64,000 nucleotides of DNA from Enterobacter huaxiensis (GCF_003594935.2 NZ_CP043342.1:3782001-3846000), one strand, 5' to 3'. Positions 18,109 to 27,402 are shown, counted from the stretch's first letter. Notes: generated from the letters alone by a model not told the origin. Program-made: numbers and translations.

Positions 18109-19809
18109 TTGGAAATTTCATCTCTGAAACTTAAAGGTTTTAGGAATTTTAAAGATGCATACATCAAGTTTAATTCGAACACTCTAATCATCGGAGCTAA
18201 TGATGTTGGCAAAAGTAATATGCTGCATTCGCTAAGAATGCTATTAGATAAAAGTGTCTCAGAATCAGAAATTGAACCAAATGAACTTGATTTTCATTTA
18301 GAAAAAGGAAAATCATGTGAAGAATTTGAAATTGTCATTCATTTTAAAGATATTAATGAAGATGCAGTACTTTCGATTTTGAAAGGGAATGTCAGTGACT
18401 CAGGTGAATCATTCATTAAGTATGTCGCACAAAAATCTGATCTCAGCTACAAACTTTTTATTGGTGATTCTTTAGAGTCTTTACAAGAAATCAATTCTCG
18501 CTATTATCTTAAATTCGTAAATTTAAAATATATTCAGTCACAACGAGATTTGGAGAGGTTTATTCGCAAAGAAAAAAGACAACTCTTAAAAATTGCACAG
18601 CAATCATTGAACTCTGATGAAAGAGAAGAAGATGATGATTTGTTAGGAGAGATAAGTTCAGATTTACATTCAATTAATGATAAAATATCTCAGCTTATAT
18701 ATGTAGAAAGAGCAACAAAAGAAGTCAACGATGAGCTAAAAAAACTTGCACATCATTACTCTGAATATTCTGTACAGTTAGATACTGGGGCAATTGGAAT
18801 AAATGACTTTATTGATAACCTACAACTTGGAGCTAATACAAATGGCTCTAACGTAATGCTTGGAGGAGACGGGCGAAACAACCAAATCTTATTAGCATTA
18901 TGGAAAGCGAAAAGTATTAAGGAACATGATATAGATAACGAAGTTATCTTCTATGTTATCGAAGAACCTGAAGTACACCTACACCCTCATCAACAGAGAA
19001 AATTAGCTGATTATTTGATAGCTGAACTTCCAGGTCAAACAATCATTTCATCCCATTCCCCCCAAATAGCGGTAAACTTCGAGCCAGACTCAATAATAAG
19101 ATTGCTTGACAGGGAGGGACACACTGTAGCCGCAAGTGAAGGATGCTCTAAAGGTATTTCAGATGGCTGGGAAGATATGAGCTATCGGATGAGTATATTG
19201 CCAGCAGAATCATTCTTTTCAAATGGTGTTTTTTTAATCGAAGGGCCATCCGAAATTTTATTTTACCATTCCTTAGCTAAAAGTTTAAATATTGATCTGG
19301 ATTATTTGAATATTTCATTAATATCAGTGGATGGAATATCATTTAAAATATATGCAGCAATACTTGATGCTTTAGAAATTCCATGGGTAATGCGAACTGA
19401 TAACGATATATCAAAGCTAAAAGGTCAAGAGAAGTGGAACTTTGCAGGCATAAACCGATGTTTAGATATAGTTGGTATCGAAAAGTTTGAGCATAGCGAC
19501 AAAAAAATTACATCTCTAGATACTCTTACCAACGGTGACTGGCAAACAGTTTCTGAGGAAATAAATAAATCGGGAGTGTATTTGTCAAAAATTGATTTAG
19601 AAACCGATCTTGTCGAGGAGATGAGTGCTTCAATATTAGATGCGTTAGATAAAAAAGATAATCAAAGCGCAATTGAATACTTACAAAAGAAAAAAGCAAT
19701 CCGAATGCGTATGCTTCTAAAAAAAATCAAAAAAGACCTTCATACCCTTAACTCAGGTGATCTGGCTAAACCGCTAGACCACCTTGTAAAAATAGTTAAA
19801 GGTGAATGA
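18109..19809 (+). CDS. gajA: Gabija protein GajA: OLD-family ATPase with TOPRIM nuclease
   Basis: A 566-residue class 2 OLD nuclease. The N-terminal ABC-type ATPase has Walker A GANDVGKS (29-36), Walker B/D-loop VIEEPEVHLHP (about 283-293) and the H-loop SSHSPQ. The C-terminal TOPRIM domain shows E378 in FLIEGPSE and D431-N-D433 in RTDND. Size and downstream partner fit Gabija GajA, which assembles with GajB and cleaves DNA in response to phage. The start is TTG with AGAGGGG 8-9 bp upstream; no better ATG begins before the conserved N-terminus. It is strikingly AT-rich compared with flanking chromosome, a sign of transfer. Confidence 0.92.
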   Translation: MEISSLKLKGFRNFKDAYIKFNSNTLIIGANDVGKSNMLHSLRMLLDKSVSESEIEPNELDFHLEKGKSCEEFEIVIHFKDINEDAVLSILKGNVSDSGESFIKYVAQKSDLSYKLFIGDSLESLQEINSRYYLKFVNLKYIQSQRDLERFIRKEKRQLLKIAQQSLNSDEREEDDDLLGEISSDLHSINDKISQLIYVERATKEVNDELKKLAHHYSEYSVQLDTGAIGINDFIDNLQLGANTNGSNVMLGGDGRNNQILLALWKAKSIKEHDIDNEVIFYVIEEPEVHLHPHQQRKLADYLIAELPGQTIISSHSPQIAVNFEPDSIIRLLDREGHTVAASEGCSKGISDGWEDMSYRMSILPAESFFSNGVFLIEGPSEILFYHSLAKSLNIDLDYLNISLISVDGISFKIYAAILDALEIPWVMRTDNDISKLKGQEKWNFAGINRCLDIVGIEKFEHSDKKITSLDTLTNGDWQTVSEEINKSGVYLSKIDLETDLVEEMSASILDALDKKDNQSAIEYLQKKKAIRMRMLLKKIKKDLHTLNSGDLAKPLDHLVKIVKGE

Positions 19810-19810
19810 A

Positions 19811-21436
19811 ATGAGTGTTTTCTCTCCAACTACTCAGCAAATATTAGCCATTGATTACCCTAAAAGCATGGTAATAACAGCATGTCCTGGAAGTGGTAAA
19901 ACTACAGTTATAAAAGAAAAGATTAGAAATATTACCGCCTGTCTTCCTGAGCATAAAGGTGTCATTGCAATTACATTCACAAGGAAAGCAAGTTCAGAAC
20001 TAGAGCGCAGATGTAAGGCGGAAGGACACGATACAAAACACAGTTTCTTCGGTACGATTGATAGTTTTTGCTTGAAGGAGATAATCATTCCATTTCTTCC
20101 AAGAATATGGGGGGGTAAACCAACAGAATGCAAAGTATTAAAGGGGTTAGAGTCTCCATATAAACATTACCTCAAGGAAGAATTTATTGGCACACCATCA
20201 TTCGTTAATGTCAATGAAGATTCCGGTTATAAGAAACTGTACGATGAGGGAATGCTTTGGATGAGTTCATTTGCTGCCTTAGCATTAAAAATACTTAATG
20301 AATCTCCTGCAGCAACGCGATATATCAAAGCGAGATATAGCCATATATTTATAGATGAATATCAAGATTCATCCTTATCTCAGCATCAATTATTTCTAAA
20401 AATAAATGAACTTGGTTTATGCTCTATTGCTGTTGGTGATGTTTGGCAATCAATTTATGAGTTTCGAGGTGGAAATGCTGAGCTGTTACTTGACTTGGTT
20501 AGAGATAAGCAGGTGTTTGCACATTTTGAAATAAATTTAAATCATAGATGTCATCCATCAATAATTAATTATGCATCTAGGCTACTCGATTCAAATTTCG
20601 TGTTATTACCAAGCGAAAGCATCAATGTTTACAGAAAGAGATTATCTGGGAACTTAAAAGATGTTTCGATGACAATATCATCATGGATTTCAAAATGGTT
20701 AAATGAAAGAAGATGGGGGTTGGAGCAAGCTAACCAAGTAGCTATTTTTGCAAGAAAAGAGCAATCATTGCTATTATTATGCTCAGGATTAACATCAAGT
20801 TTTAGAGTTTATATTGATACACCATTAGATAAACTGGACACAGAATGTTCAGATTTATATAAAGACCTTCTAGCGTATAGGTATAAGGCCATAGGTACTG
20901 CGCAAGAGTTAATTAATAAAGTATTTGGTGGATTGATTATAAATGACAATCATCAGTTTTTATTAAGAAAAAAAATTAAAACCCTCAGGGGTAAACTAAC
21001 AAATGAGGAACTAATTAATAAGTTCCACGAAATCGCTGAAATGCTAAATATTCAGTTTTCTATACCTAATGATAATGCAGTTTTTGACGTTATATCAGAC
21101 GATATTTACTTAAAGCAGTTTATGCCATTAGATAAAAATGAAGTTCAAGTCATGACCCTTCATAAGTCTAAAGGGCTTGAATTTAAAATAGTATTGCATT
21201 TGGATATGGATGAATGGTCTTTTCCATATAGATCAGTTAATGAAGTTGATAGAAATACAGCACTATATCCCAGCCTTCCGCAAGAAACAAACCTTCATTA
21301 TGTTGGTATTACAAGAGCTGAGAAATGCTGCGTATTAATTAATGCGGAGTTACGCCAAAACTCGACTGGGGCATTTAAGAACTCTGAACCATCTTACTTT
21401 TTCAAGTTACCCCAACTAGAGGGTCTTTATCGCTAG
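19811..21436 (+). CDS. gajB: Gabija protein GajB: UvrD/PcrA-like helicase
   Basis: A protein of about 541 residues, superfamily 1 helicase. Motif I is ACPGSGKTT (near residue 24-32), motif II IDEYQDSS, motif III GDVWQSIYEFRGG, motif V TLHKSKGLEFK, and motif VI YVGITRAEK. The ATG at 19811 lies one base after the gajA stop and has AAGG at good distance; a GTG at 19802 overlapping gajA is the alternative. Together with gajA it forms a complete two-gene Gabija system. It shares the low GC content of gajA. Confidence 0.92.
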   Translation: MSVFSPTTQQILAIDYPKSMVITACPGSGKTTVIKEKIRNITACLPEHKGVIAITFTRKASSELERRCKAEGHDTKHSFFGTIDSFCLKEIIIPFLPRIWGGKPTECKVLKGLESPYKHYLKEEFIGTPSFVNVNEDSGYKKLYDEGMLWMSSFAALALKILNESPAATRYIKARYSHIFIDEYQDSSLSQHQLFLKINELGLCSIAVGDVWQSIYEFRGGNAELLLDLVRDKQVFAHFEINLNHRCHPSIINYASRLLDSNFVLLPSESINVYRKRLSGNLKDVSMTISSWISKWLNERRWGLEQANQVAIFARKEQSLLLLCSGLTSSFRVYIDTPLDKLDTECSDLYKDLLAYRYKAIGTAQELINKVFGGLIINDNHQFLLRKKIKTLRGKLTNEELINKFHEIAEMLNIQFSIPNDNAVFDVISDDIYLKQFMPLDKNEVQVMTLHKSKGLEFKIVLHLDMDEWSFPYRSVNEVDRNTALYPSLPQETNLHYVGITRAEKCCVLINAELRQNSTGAFKNSEPSYFFKLPQLEGLYR

Positions 21437-21443
21437 GAAATAC

Positions 21444-21480
21444 TGGTGCATATTAAAATATGCACCATATTTATTTTTAT
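21444..21480 (+). terminator. Terminator after gajB
   Basis: An 11-bp perfect palindrome, TGGTGCATATT (21444-21454) with its complement (21457-21467), is followed by a T-rich tract to 21480. It sits between gajB and the convergent integrase gene. Confidence 0.75.
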
Positions 21481-21531
21481 CTGCTTTAAATATCATCAAT
21501 GGCTTCTGCATTAATAAATATAATTAACACA

Positions 21532-22755
21532 TTACATATTGATGGTTTTTAGTTGTGGAAAGGAATTTGTACTATCTCTATCAACAATAAAAGTGTGCAG
21601 ATAATTCCCATACCACTGCATCATTTCCCTACGCCCCTCCAAATACTGCGCATGGTTGTAAGTCCCACGTATCGCGTTCTTATCCACATGCGCAAGCTGC
21701 GTTTCAATCCACGCTGAGTTAAAGCCTTCTTCATGCAGGATGGTACTCATCGTGTGACGAAAACCATGCCCTGTAACCTTCCCCGTATATCCAATCCGCT
21801 TGAACACCTGATTTATACTCGCTTCGCTCATCGTTTTGCGGGGATCATTTCGCCCTGGGAATACCAGTGGATATTGCCCAGTCATCACTTTGAGCTGCTG
21901 TACGATTTCCAGCGCTTGGGTAGAAAGGGGGACAAGATGGGGCCGTTTCATCTTCATACGCTCGGCAGGTATTTCCCACACCGCTTTTTCAAGATCAAAC
22001 TCACTCCAGGAAGCACCTCGGAGCTCGCCAGTGCGAACTCCCGTAAGGATCAGAAGACGTGCTGCAAGAACAACTAACGGGCTTCCTGTGTAGCCTGCGA
22101 GGGCTTTAAAGAAGTCTGGTAACTCCTCAACAGTCAGGAAGGGATAATGCTTTGATTCATGCCCTGACATCGCGCTGGTTAGATCTGCTGCAGGGTTGTA
22201 TTCCGCACGGCCAGTAACGATGGCGTAACGAAAAACTTCGCTGCAGCGCTGGCGAACCTTCTTAGCCTTCTCTGTCGCGCCACGGCTTTCCATTCGACGC
22301 AGCACATTAAGCAGAACCAGCGGTTTGATTTCATTCACCGGTTGTTGGCCGATATAGGGAAAAATATCTTTATTAAAGGCTTCGATAATGTCCGAGGCAT
22401 AACCTTCTGACCATCTGCTCACCTTCGTTCCATGCCATTCAAGTGCCACAGCCTGAAACGTATTATTGAGCTGCACATTTCGAACCAGCTTTTCTTCTTT
22501 CTTGGCAAACGATGGATCGATACCCTCGGCCAGTTTTTTCTTGGCTTCATCACGTAGCGCCCTCGCTTGTGCAAGAGACACTGCTGGATAAACACCAAAA
22601 GCCATACGCTTCTCTTTTCCATTGAAGCGATATTTCATTCGCCAGTATCGAGAACCAGAGGGCACAACCTCAAGATACAAACCAGCACCATCTGCCAGCT
22701 TGTAGGCTTTCTCTCTGGGTTTAGCAGCGTCTACCTGTCGTGCATTTAGCTTCAT
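21532..22755 (-). CDS. P4-type tyrosine site-specific integrase
   Basis: A protein of about 407 residues with an N-terminal DUF4102-type arm domain (MKLNARQVDAAKPREKAYKLADGAGLYLEV) and a C-terminal catalytic domain: R in LTGVRTGELRG, HGFRH, and the tyrosine in RGTYNHAQY. The start at 22755 has AGGGAG at 9 bp; an ATG at 22764 would overlap that site. It lies next to the 3' end of tRNA-Thr, the expected place for an integrase that targets the tRNA gene, and is related to the integrases of islands such as CP4-6 at thrW. It probably mobilised the whole left region. Confidence 0.93.
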   Translation of the reverse strand: MKLNARQVDAAKPREKAYKLADGAGLYLEVVPSGSRYWRMKYRFNGKEKRMAFGVYPAVSLAQARALRDEAKKKLAEGIDPSFAKKEEKLVRNVQLNNTFQAVALEWHGTKVSRWSEGYASDIIEAFNKDIFPYIGQQPVNEIKPLVLLNVLRRMESRGATEKAKKVRQRCSEVFRYAIVTGRAEYNPAADLTSAMSGHESKHYPFLTVEELPDFFKALAGYTGSPLVVLAARLLILTGVRTGELRGASWSEFDLEKAVWEIPAERMKMKRPHLVPLSTQALEIVQQLKVMTGQYPLVFPGRNDPRKTMSEASINQVFKRIGYTGKVTGHGFRHTMSTILHEEGFNSAWIETQLAHVDKNAIRGTYNHAQYLEGRREMMQWYGNYLHTFIVDRDSTNSFPQLKTINM

Positions 22756-22813
22756 TGGGGGCATCTCCCTGGACCGAACATAGAATGCCCCCACTTATGC
22801 CCCCAACTGCAAC

Positions 22814-22897
22814 TTGATTTCGGTTGAGTCCAGTTGATAACAGGAGATAAGATACGAGCCAGAAACCGCAGTATACGGGCTTTTAGTTGATTTCGGT
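22814..22897. other. Candidate integrase arm-type sites at island end
   Basis: TTGATTTCGGT occurs directly repeated at 22814-22824 and 22887-22897, both between the integrase start and the tRNA 3' end. Integrases of this type bind short arm repeats flanking the core att site. The assignment is inference from position. Confidence 0.4.
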
Positions 22898-22918
22898 AGA
22901 CTTGGGAAGAGTTTGAAA

Positions 22919-22994
22919 TGGTGCCGATAATAGGAGTCGAACCTACGACCTTCGCATTACGAATGCGCTGCTCTACCAACTGAGCTATATCGGC
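22919..22994 (-). tRNA. thrW: tRNA-Thr (anticodon CGT)
   Basis: A complete 76-nt cloverleaf on the minus strand. The acceptor stem GCCGATA/TATCGGC, D-arm TAGCTCAGTTGGTAGAGC, anticodon CGT in the loop ATTCGTAAT, T-arm GGTTCGACTCC and encoded CCA are all visible. The neighbour proA is as in E. coli, where the same tRNA hosts the CP4-6 prophage. The 3' half is therefore the likely attachment core; a second copy of the 3' end was not found in the window. Confidence 0.97.
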
Positions 22995-23031
22995 CCTGAA
23001 AGGCCGGTTACGAGCGTAACCACGGGGCAAA

Positions 23032-23060
23032 AGAGTAGATCTAACCGGGTGATGCGTCAA
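23032..23060 (-). promoter_or_regulatory. Promoter of thrW
   Basis: On the minus strand TTGACG (23055-23060) and TACTCT (23032-23037) are separated by 17 bp. The site is about 38 bp upstream of the tRNA 5' end. Confidence 0.65.
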
Positions 23061-23105
23061 TGGCCTTGTGAATCAAACGGCTATTTTTGCATCACCCGAG
23101 ATTCA

Positions 23106-24359
23106 TTACGCACGAATCGTATCGTCACCGAAGCCGATCCACTTGTAGGTGGTCAACGCTTCCAGCCCCATCGGTCCGCGCGCGTGCAGTTTTTGGGTGC
23201 TGACCGCCACCTCAGCGCCGAGACCGAACTGGCCGCCGTCCGTGAAGCGTGTGGAGGCATTGACGTACACGGCGGAAGAATCCACTTCGTTCACGAAGCG
23301 ATCGGCATTGCGCAGGGTGCGCGTCAGGATCGCGTCAGAATGCTGCGTGCCGTGTTCACGAATGTGCGCAATGGCGTCGTCGAGGTCCGCAACCACCTTC
23401 ACGTTCAAGTCCAGCGACAGAAATTCGTCGTCATACTGCTCGGCTTTTACGGGAACAACGTTAGCCGGGCCGTCCTGAAGCAGCGTAAGCGCGTTGGCAT
23501 CTGCATGCAGCGTCACGCCGCTTTCCGCCATCTGCTTGCTCAGCGCAGGCAGGAAGACGTTCGCGATGCCCTGATGCACCAGCAGCGTTTCCACGGTGTT
23601 ACAGGTGCTCGGACGCTGGGTTTTGGCGTTCACGATAATCTTCAATGCCGGTTCAATCTCCGCGGTGTCATCCACCACGATATGACACACGCCGATACCG
23701 CCGGTGATCACCGGAATGGTCGACTGCTCGCGGCACAGCTTGTGCAGGCCCGCGCCGCCGCGTGGGATCAGCATGTCGATATATTTATCCATACGCAGCA
23801 TTTCATTCACCAGCGCACGGTCCGGGCTTTCAATCGCCTGCACGGCGCCCGCCGGCAGACCGCACTCTTCCAGCGCCTGCTGGATGACTTTCACCGTCGC
23901 GGCGTTGGTGCGCCAGGTCTCTTTCCCGCCGCGCAGAATGGCGGCGTTTCCGGTTTTCAGGCACAGGGAGGCGACGTCAACGGTTACGTTTGGACGCGCT
24001 TCGTAAATCACACCGATAACGCCGAGCGGCACGCGGCGACGCTCCAGACGTAAGCCGCTGTCGAGCAGCCCACCGTCAATCACCTGCCCTACCGGGTCAG
24101 CGAGGCTGCAGACCTGACGAACATCGTCGGCAATACCTTTCAGGCGCGCAGGGTTCAGCGCCAGACGGTCAAGCATCGCGTCGCTCAGACCGTTGCGGCG
24201 GGCTTCCAGCAGATCCTGCTCGTTGGCGAGCAGAATTTCCTGAGACTGTGATTCCAGATAATCAGCGATTTTTTCCAGCACGCGGTTTTTCTCACGGCTG
24301 GAAAGGAGCGCCAGTTTGTAAGAGGCGGCCTTCGCGGCTGCGCCCATTTGTTCCAGCAT
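23106..24359 (-). CDS. proA: Glutamate-5-semialdehyde dehydrogenase (gamma-glutamyl phosphate reductase)
   Basis: The 417-residue enzyme reduces gamma-glutamyl phosphate to glutamate-5-semialdehyde with NADPH, the second step of proline synthesis. Its length equals E. coli ProA. The catalytic cysteine is in RPSTCNTVET, and the aldehyde-dehydrogenase fold runs throughout. It starts 11 bp after the proB stop, forming the proBA operon. It works in the cytoplasm with ProB, which channels the unstable phosphate intermediate. Confidence 0.98.
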   Translation of the reverse strand: MLEQMGAAAKAASYKLALLSSREKNRVLEKIADYLESQSQEILLANEQDLLEARRNGLSDAMLDRLALNPARLKGIADDVRQVCSLADPVGQVIDGGLLDSGLRLERRRVPLGVIGVIYEARPNVTVDVASLCLKTGNAAILRGGKETWRTNAATVKVIQQALEECGLPAGAVQAIESPDRALVNEMLRMDKYIDMLIPRGGAGLHKLCREQSTIPVITGGIGVCHIVVDDTAEIEPALKIIVNAKTQRPSTCNTVETLLVHQGIANVFLPALSKQMAESGVTLHADANALTLLQDGPANVVPVKAEQYDDEFLSLDLNVKVVADLDDAIAHIREHGTQHSDAILTRTLRNADRFVNEVDSSAVYVNASTRFTDGGQFGLGAEVAVSTQKLHARGPMGLEALTTYKWIGFGDDTIRA

Positions 24360-24370
24360 GTTCTGGCTCC

Positions 24371-25474
24371 TTAACGAATAATCATGTCATCGCGATGCAC
24401 GGCAACCGGGCCATATTCATAGCCCAGGATGGCGTCGATCTGCTGCGAGTGATGACCCGCAATGCGGCGCAGCGCGTCGCTGTTATAGCGGCTCACGCCG
24501 TGGGCAATGTCGCGACCTTCAAGGTTACGGATGCGAATCACTTCACCACGCGAGAAGTTGCCTGTCACGCTTTTAATTCCTTTTGGAAGCAATGAGCTTC
24601 CCCTTTCCAGAATTGCGGCGGTGGCGCCTTCGTCCACGGTGAGCTCGCCTGCCGGAGGCGCACCGAAAATCCAGCGCTTGCGGTTTTCGAGCGGGGATTC
24701 CTGAGCGTGGAAGCGCGTGCCCACAGAAATACCCTCCATCACGTCGCCAATCACGCCCGGGCGGCTGCCCGCAGCGATGATGGTGTCGATGCCGGCGCGG
24801 CAGGCTACGTCTGCTGCCTGCAGCTTGGTGCCCATGCCGCCGGTGCCGAGGCCAGAAACGCTATCGCCCGCGATGGCGCGCAGCGCATCGTCGATGCCGT
24901 GTACGTCGGTAATCAGCTCCGCTTCCGGGTTGGAACGCGGGTCAGCGGTGAACAGCCCCTGCTGGTCGGTGAGGAGCAGCAATTTATCCGCACCCGCCAG
25001 AATGGCGGCCAGCGCGGAAAGGTTGTCGTTGTCGCCCACCTTAATTTCAGCGGTCGCAACGGCATCGTTCTCGTTAATTACTGGAACGATGTTGTTGTCC
25101 AGCAGCGCGCGCAGCGTATCGCGCGCGTTCAGGAAACGTTCTCTGTCTTCCATATCCGCGCGCGTCAGCAGCATCTGCCCGACGTGAATGCCATAAATGG
25201 AGAACAGCTGCTCCCAGAGTTGAATGAGTCGGCTTTGTCCCACGGCGGCCAGCAGCTGTTTGGAGGCGATCGTCGCGGGGAGTTCGGGGTAGCCCAGGTG
25301 TTCACGCCCGGCGGCAATCGCCCCCGAGGTCACAATAACGATACGATGCCCTGCGGCATGCAGCTGAGCGCACTGACGCACAAGCTCAACAATGTGGGCG
25401 CGATTAAGGCGGCGCGATCCGCCTGTTAATACACTGGTACCGAGTTTTACCACCAGCGTCTGGCTATCACTCAT
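24371..25474 (-). CDS. proB: Glutamate 5-kinase
   Basis: The 367-residue kinase phosphorylates glutamate at the gamma carboxyl, the first and proline-inhibited step of proline synthesis. It has an N-terminal amino-acid-kinase domain (VVKLGTSVLTGG, VTSGAIAAG, INENDAVA) and a C-terminal PUA domain (about residues 275-360, GELTVDEGATAAILERGSS). Length and order proB-proA match E. coli. It is divergent from phoE. Confidence 0.98.
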   Translation of the reverse strand: MSDSQTLVVKLGTSVLTGGSRRLNRAHIVELVRQCAQLHAAGHRIVIVTSGAIAAGREHLGYPELPATIASKQLLAAVGQSRLIQLWEQLFSIYGIHVGQMLLTRADMEDRERFLNARDTLRALLDNNIVPVINENDAVATAEIKVGDNDNLSALAAILAGADKLLLLTDQQGLFTADPRSNPEAELITDVHGIDDALRAIAGDSVSGLGTGGMGTKLQAADVACRAGIDTIIAAGSRPGVIGDVMEGISVGTRFHAQESPLENRKRWIFGAPPAGELTVDEGATAAILERGSSLLPKGIKSVTGNFSRGEVIRIRNLEGRDIAHGVSRYNSDALRRIAGHHSQQIDAILGYEYGPVAVHRDDMIIR

Positions 25475-25663
25475 GATTCTCTGCCGTTCAACGATAAGGG
25501 AAAATGATGTTAATCAGACGTTTTAACAGGTGTCAGCCCCGTTGCCAACTGCCTTAGCACATCACGAAACACTTTGTTGCGCGGGATCAGGAAGCGTAGC
25601 GGCAGATTTTGACGTTTTTATTACCGAAATAATAAATCACAGTTTTTTAAAATTATTCTTAGT

Positions 25664-25695
25664 TTGTCATAAAACTTTCATTCCAGAACGATAAA
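25664..25695 (+). promoter_or_regulatory. Pho box and -10 element of phoE
   Basis: TTGTCATAAAACTTTCAT (25664-25681) fits the PhoB binding consensus of two TGTCAT-like heptamers. GATAAA at 25690-25695 is correctly placed as -10 of a PhoB-activated promoter. It predicts induction of phoE in phosphate starvation. Confidence 0.8.
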
Positions 25696-25779
25696 ACCCT
25701 TCCTGTTTTTTCACGGGACTTAAGCATGAGCTTATCGTCCAGCGAATTTTTAGCGCGTATATAACACTCAGGATTGAAA

Positions 25780-26832
25780 ATGAAAAAGAGCACTCTGGCA
25801 TTAGTGGTAATGGGCGTAGTTGCTTCCGCATCTGTTCACGCAGCAGAAGTTTATAATAAAAACGGTAATAAGCTGGACGTGTACGGCAAAGTTAAAGCAA
25901 TGCACTACATCAGTGACGATGCTTCCAAAGACGGTGACCAGACTTACGTGCGTTTCGGCTTCAAAGGCGAAACGCAGATTAACGATCAGCTGACCGGTTA
26001 CGGCCGCTGGGAAGCCGAATTCTCGGGTAACAAAGCCGAGAGCGATGCGACTCAGAAAACGCGTCTGGCCTTTGCAGGTCTGAAACTGAAAGACTTTGGC
26101 TCGCTGGACTACGGTCGTAACCTCGGCGCGCTGTATGACGTTGAGGCCTGGACCGATATGTTCCCTGAGTTCGGCGGCGACTCTTCCGCGCAGACGGATA
26201 ACTTCATGACCAAGCGTTCCAGCGGCCTTGCGACCTACCGTAACACTGACTTCTTCGGTGCGGTTGACGGTCTGGATATGACGCTTCAGTACCAGGGTAA
26301 AAACGAAAACCGCGACGCTAAAAAACAGAACGGCGACGGCTTTGGTACCTCTCTGAGCTATGATTTTGGCGGCAGCGACTTCGCGGTCAGCGGCGCGTAC
26401 ACCAACTCTGACCGTACCAACGATCAGAACCTGCTGGCACGTGGTGAAGGTAAAAAAGCGGAAGCCTGGGCAACCGGTCTGAAATATGACGCTAACGATG
26501 TTTACCTGGCGGCGATGTATTCTGAGACCCGTAATATGACCCCTATTTCGGGTGGCTTTGCGAATAAAGCGCAGAACTTCGAAGTTGTGGCGCAATATCA
26601 ATTTGACTTTGGTCTGCGTCCGTCCCTGGGCTACGTTCAGTCTAAAGGCAAAGATATTGAAGGTATCGGCGACGAAGATATCGTGAAATATATCGATGTG
26701 GGCGCGACCTATTATTTCAACAAGAACATGTCTGCGTTTGTTGATTATAAAATCAACCAGATCGATGACGACAATAAGCTGGGCGTGAGCAGCGATGACA
26801 TCGTTGCCCTGGGTATGACGTACCAGTTCTAA
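25780..26832 (+). CDS. phoE: Outer membrane phosphoporin PhoE
   Basis: A 350-residue trimeric 16-stranded porin. The signal peptide MKKSTLALVVMGVVASASVHA is cleaved before AEVYNK, the mature N-terminus is YNKNGNKLDVYGKV, and the loop 3 motif PEFGGD and the terminal aromatic YQF for outer-membrane insertion are all present. It is close to E. coli PhoE and favours anions through its basic pore. The ATG at 25780 is used because it matches E. coli and has AGGA 7 bp upstream; a TTG two codons earlier is a false start. A Pho box lies upstream. Confidence 0.97.
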   Translation: MKKSTLALVVMGVVASASVHAAEVYNKNGNKLDVYGKVKAMHYISDDASKDGDQTYVRFGFKGETQINDQLTGYGRWEAEFSGNKAESDATQKTRLAFAGLKLKDFGSLDYGRNLGALYDVEAWTDMFPEFGGDSSAQTDNFMTKRSSGLATYRNTDFFGAVDGLDMTLQYQGKNENRDAKKQNGDGFGTSLSYDFGGSDFAVSGAYTNSDRTNDQNLLARGEGKKAEAWATGLKYDANDVYLAAMYSETRNMTPISGGFANKAQNFEVVAQYQFDFGLRPSLGYVQSKGKDIEGIGDEDIVKYIDVGATYYFNKNMSAFVDYKINQIDDDNKLGVSSDDIVALGMTYQF

Positions 26833-26849
26833 TCCTGTGGAAATAAAAA

Positions 26850-26877
26850 AACCGGCTTGATGCCGGTTTTTTTTATT
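26850..26877. terminator. Terminator after phoE
   Basis: AACCGGC (26850-26856) pairs with GCCGGTT (26862-26868), followed by eight T residues. An A-run on the left side could also serve the convergent crl transcript. Confidence 0.9.
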
Positions 26878-26900
26878 GTCGGGGATTCATGCGGTCTGGT

Positions 26901-26934
26901 GCCCTCACCCCGGCCCTCTCCCACAGGGAGAGGG
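26901..26934. repeat. Intergenic palindromic repeat (CCCTCACCCC...CCCTCTCCC type)
   Basis: CCCTCTCCC (26914-26922) pairs with GGGAGAGGG (26926-26934). The left flank CCCTCACCCCGG recurs after pepD (30931), so this is a dispersed repeat family. Confidence 0.7.
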
Positions 26935-26943
26935 AGAAGACCA

Positions 26944-27345
26944 TCAGGCCGTTAGCTTCACCGCTTCGCTGGAAAAATCATCCGCAGGCTCCAGCTTCAG
27001 ATCCAGCGTTGCCAGCAGCGCGCTAGCCTTGCCGAGATACTCTTTCAGCGTATGCTCAAGGCGGTCGATCACTTCCTGGTCTTTGATAGGCGCCGCTTCC
27101 CAGTACCCGTCTTTGTTAAACAGGCCAAACTGGTAGCTATAGGTAAACCGTTTTTCCTCTGCTTCCATTTCCATCCACCAGCCCCAAAACTCCCGTTTTT
27201 CGGGTGCAGGCTTCACGTTGACGCAAACAGCCAGGCAGTCGAAAAAAAAGCGATTCTCTTCACATTGCTCTTCTCGAATATACGGGCCAAGAGCCATGAA
27301 CTTCTTAATCAGTCTACTTTTCGGGTGTCCACTCGGTAACGTCAT
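26944..27345 (-). CDS. crl: Sigma factor-binding protein Crl
   Basis: A 133-residue cytoplasmic protein that binds sigma-S and helps it assemble with core RNA polymerase, raising curli and stationary-phase gene expression. It is near-identical to E. coli Crl over MTLPSGHPKSRLIKKF, NRFFFDCLAVCVNVKPAPEK and EFWGWWMEMEA. The start at 27345 has AGGAG 6 bp upstream and gives the E. coli length; an in-frame ATG eight codons earlier is not needed. Its position beside phoE matches E. coli. Confidence 0.97.
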   Translation of the reverse strand: MTLPSGHPKSRLIKKFMALGPYIREEQCEENRFFFDCLAVCVNVKPAPEKREFWGWWMEMEAEEKRFTYSYQFGLFNKDGYWEAAPIKDQEVIDRLEHTLKEYLGKASALLATLDLKLEPADDFSSEAVKLTA

Positions 27346-27402
27346 TGCGATCTCCTTTTGTGAAGCCACTGTTTTATCAAACCATCAAAATTTAGCAATC
27401 TA

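Noticed and set aside
23049..24053. 334-codon open frame on the plus strand opposite proA
   Set aside because: Antisense shadow of a well-conserved GC-rich gene; the protein shows no domain pattern.
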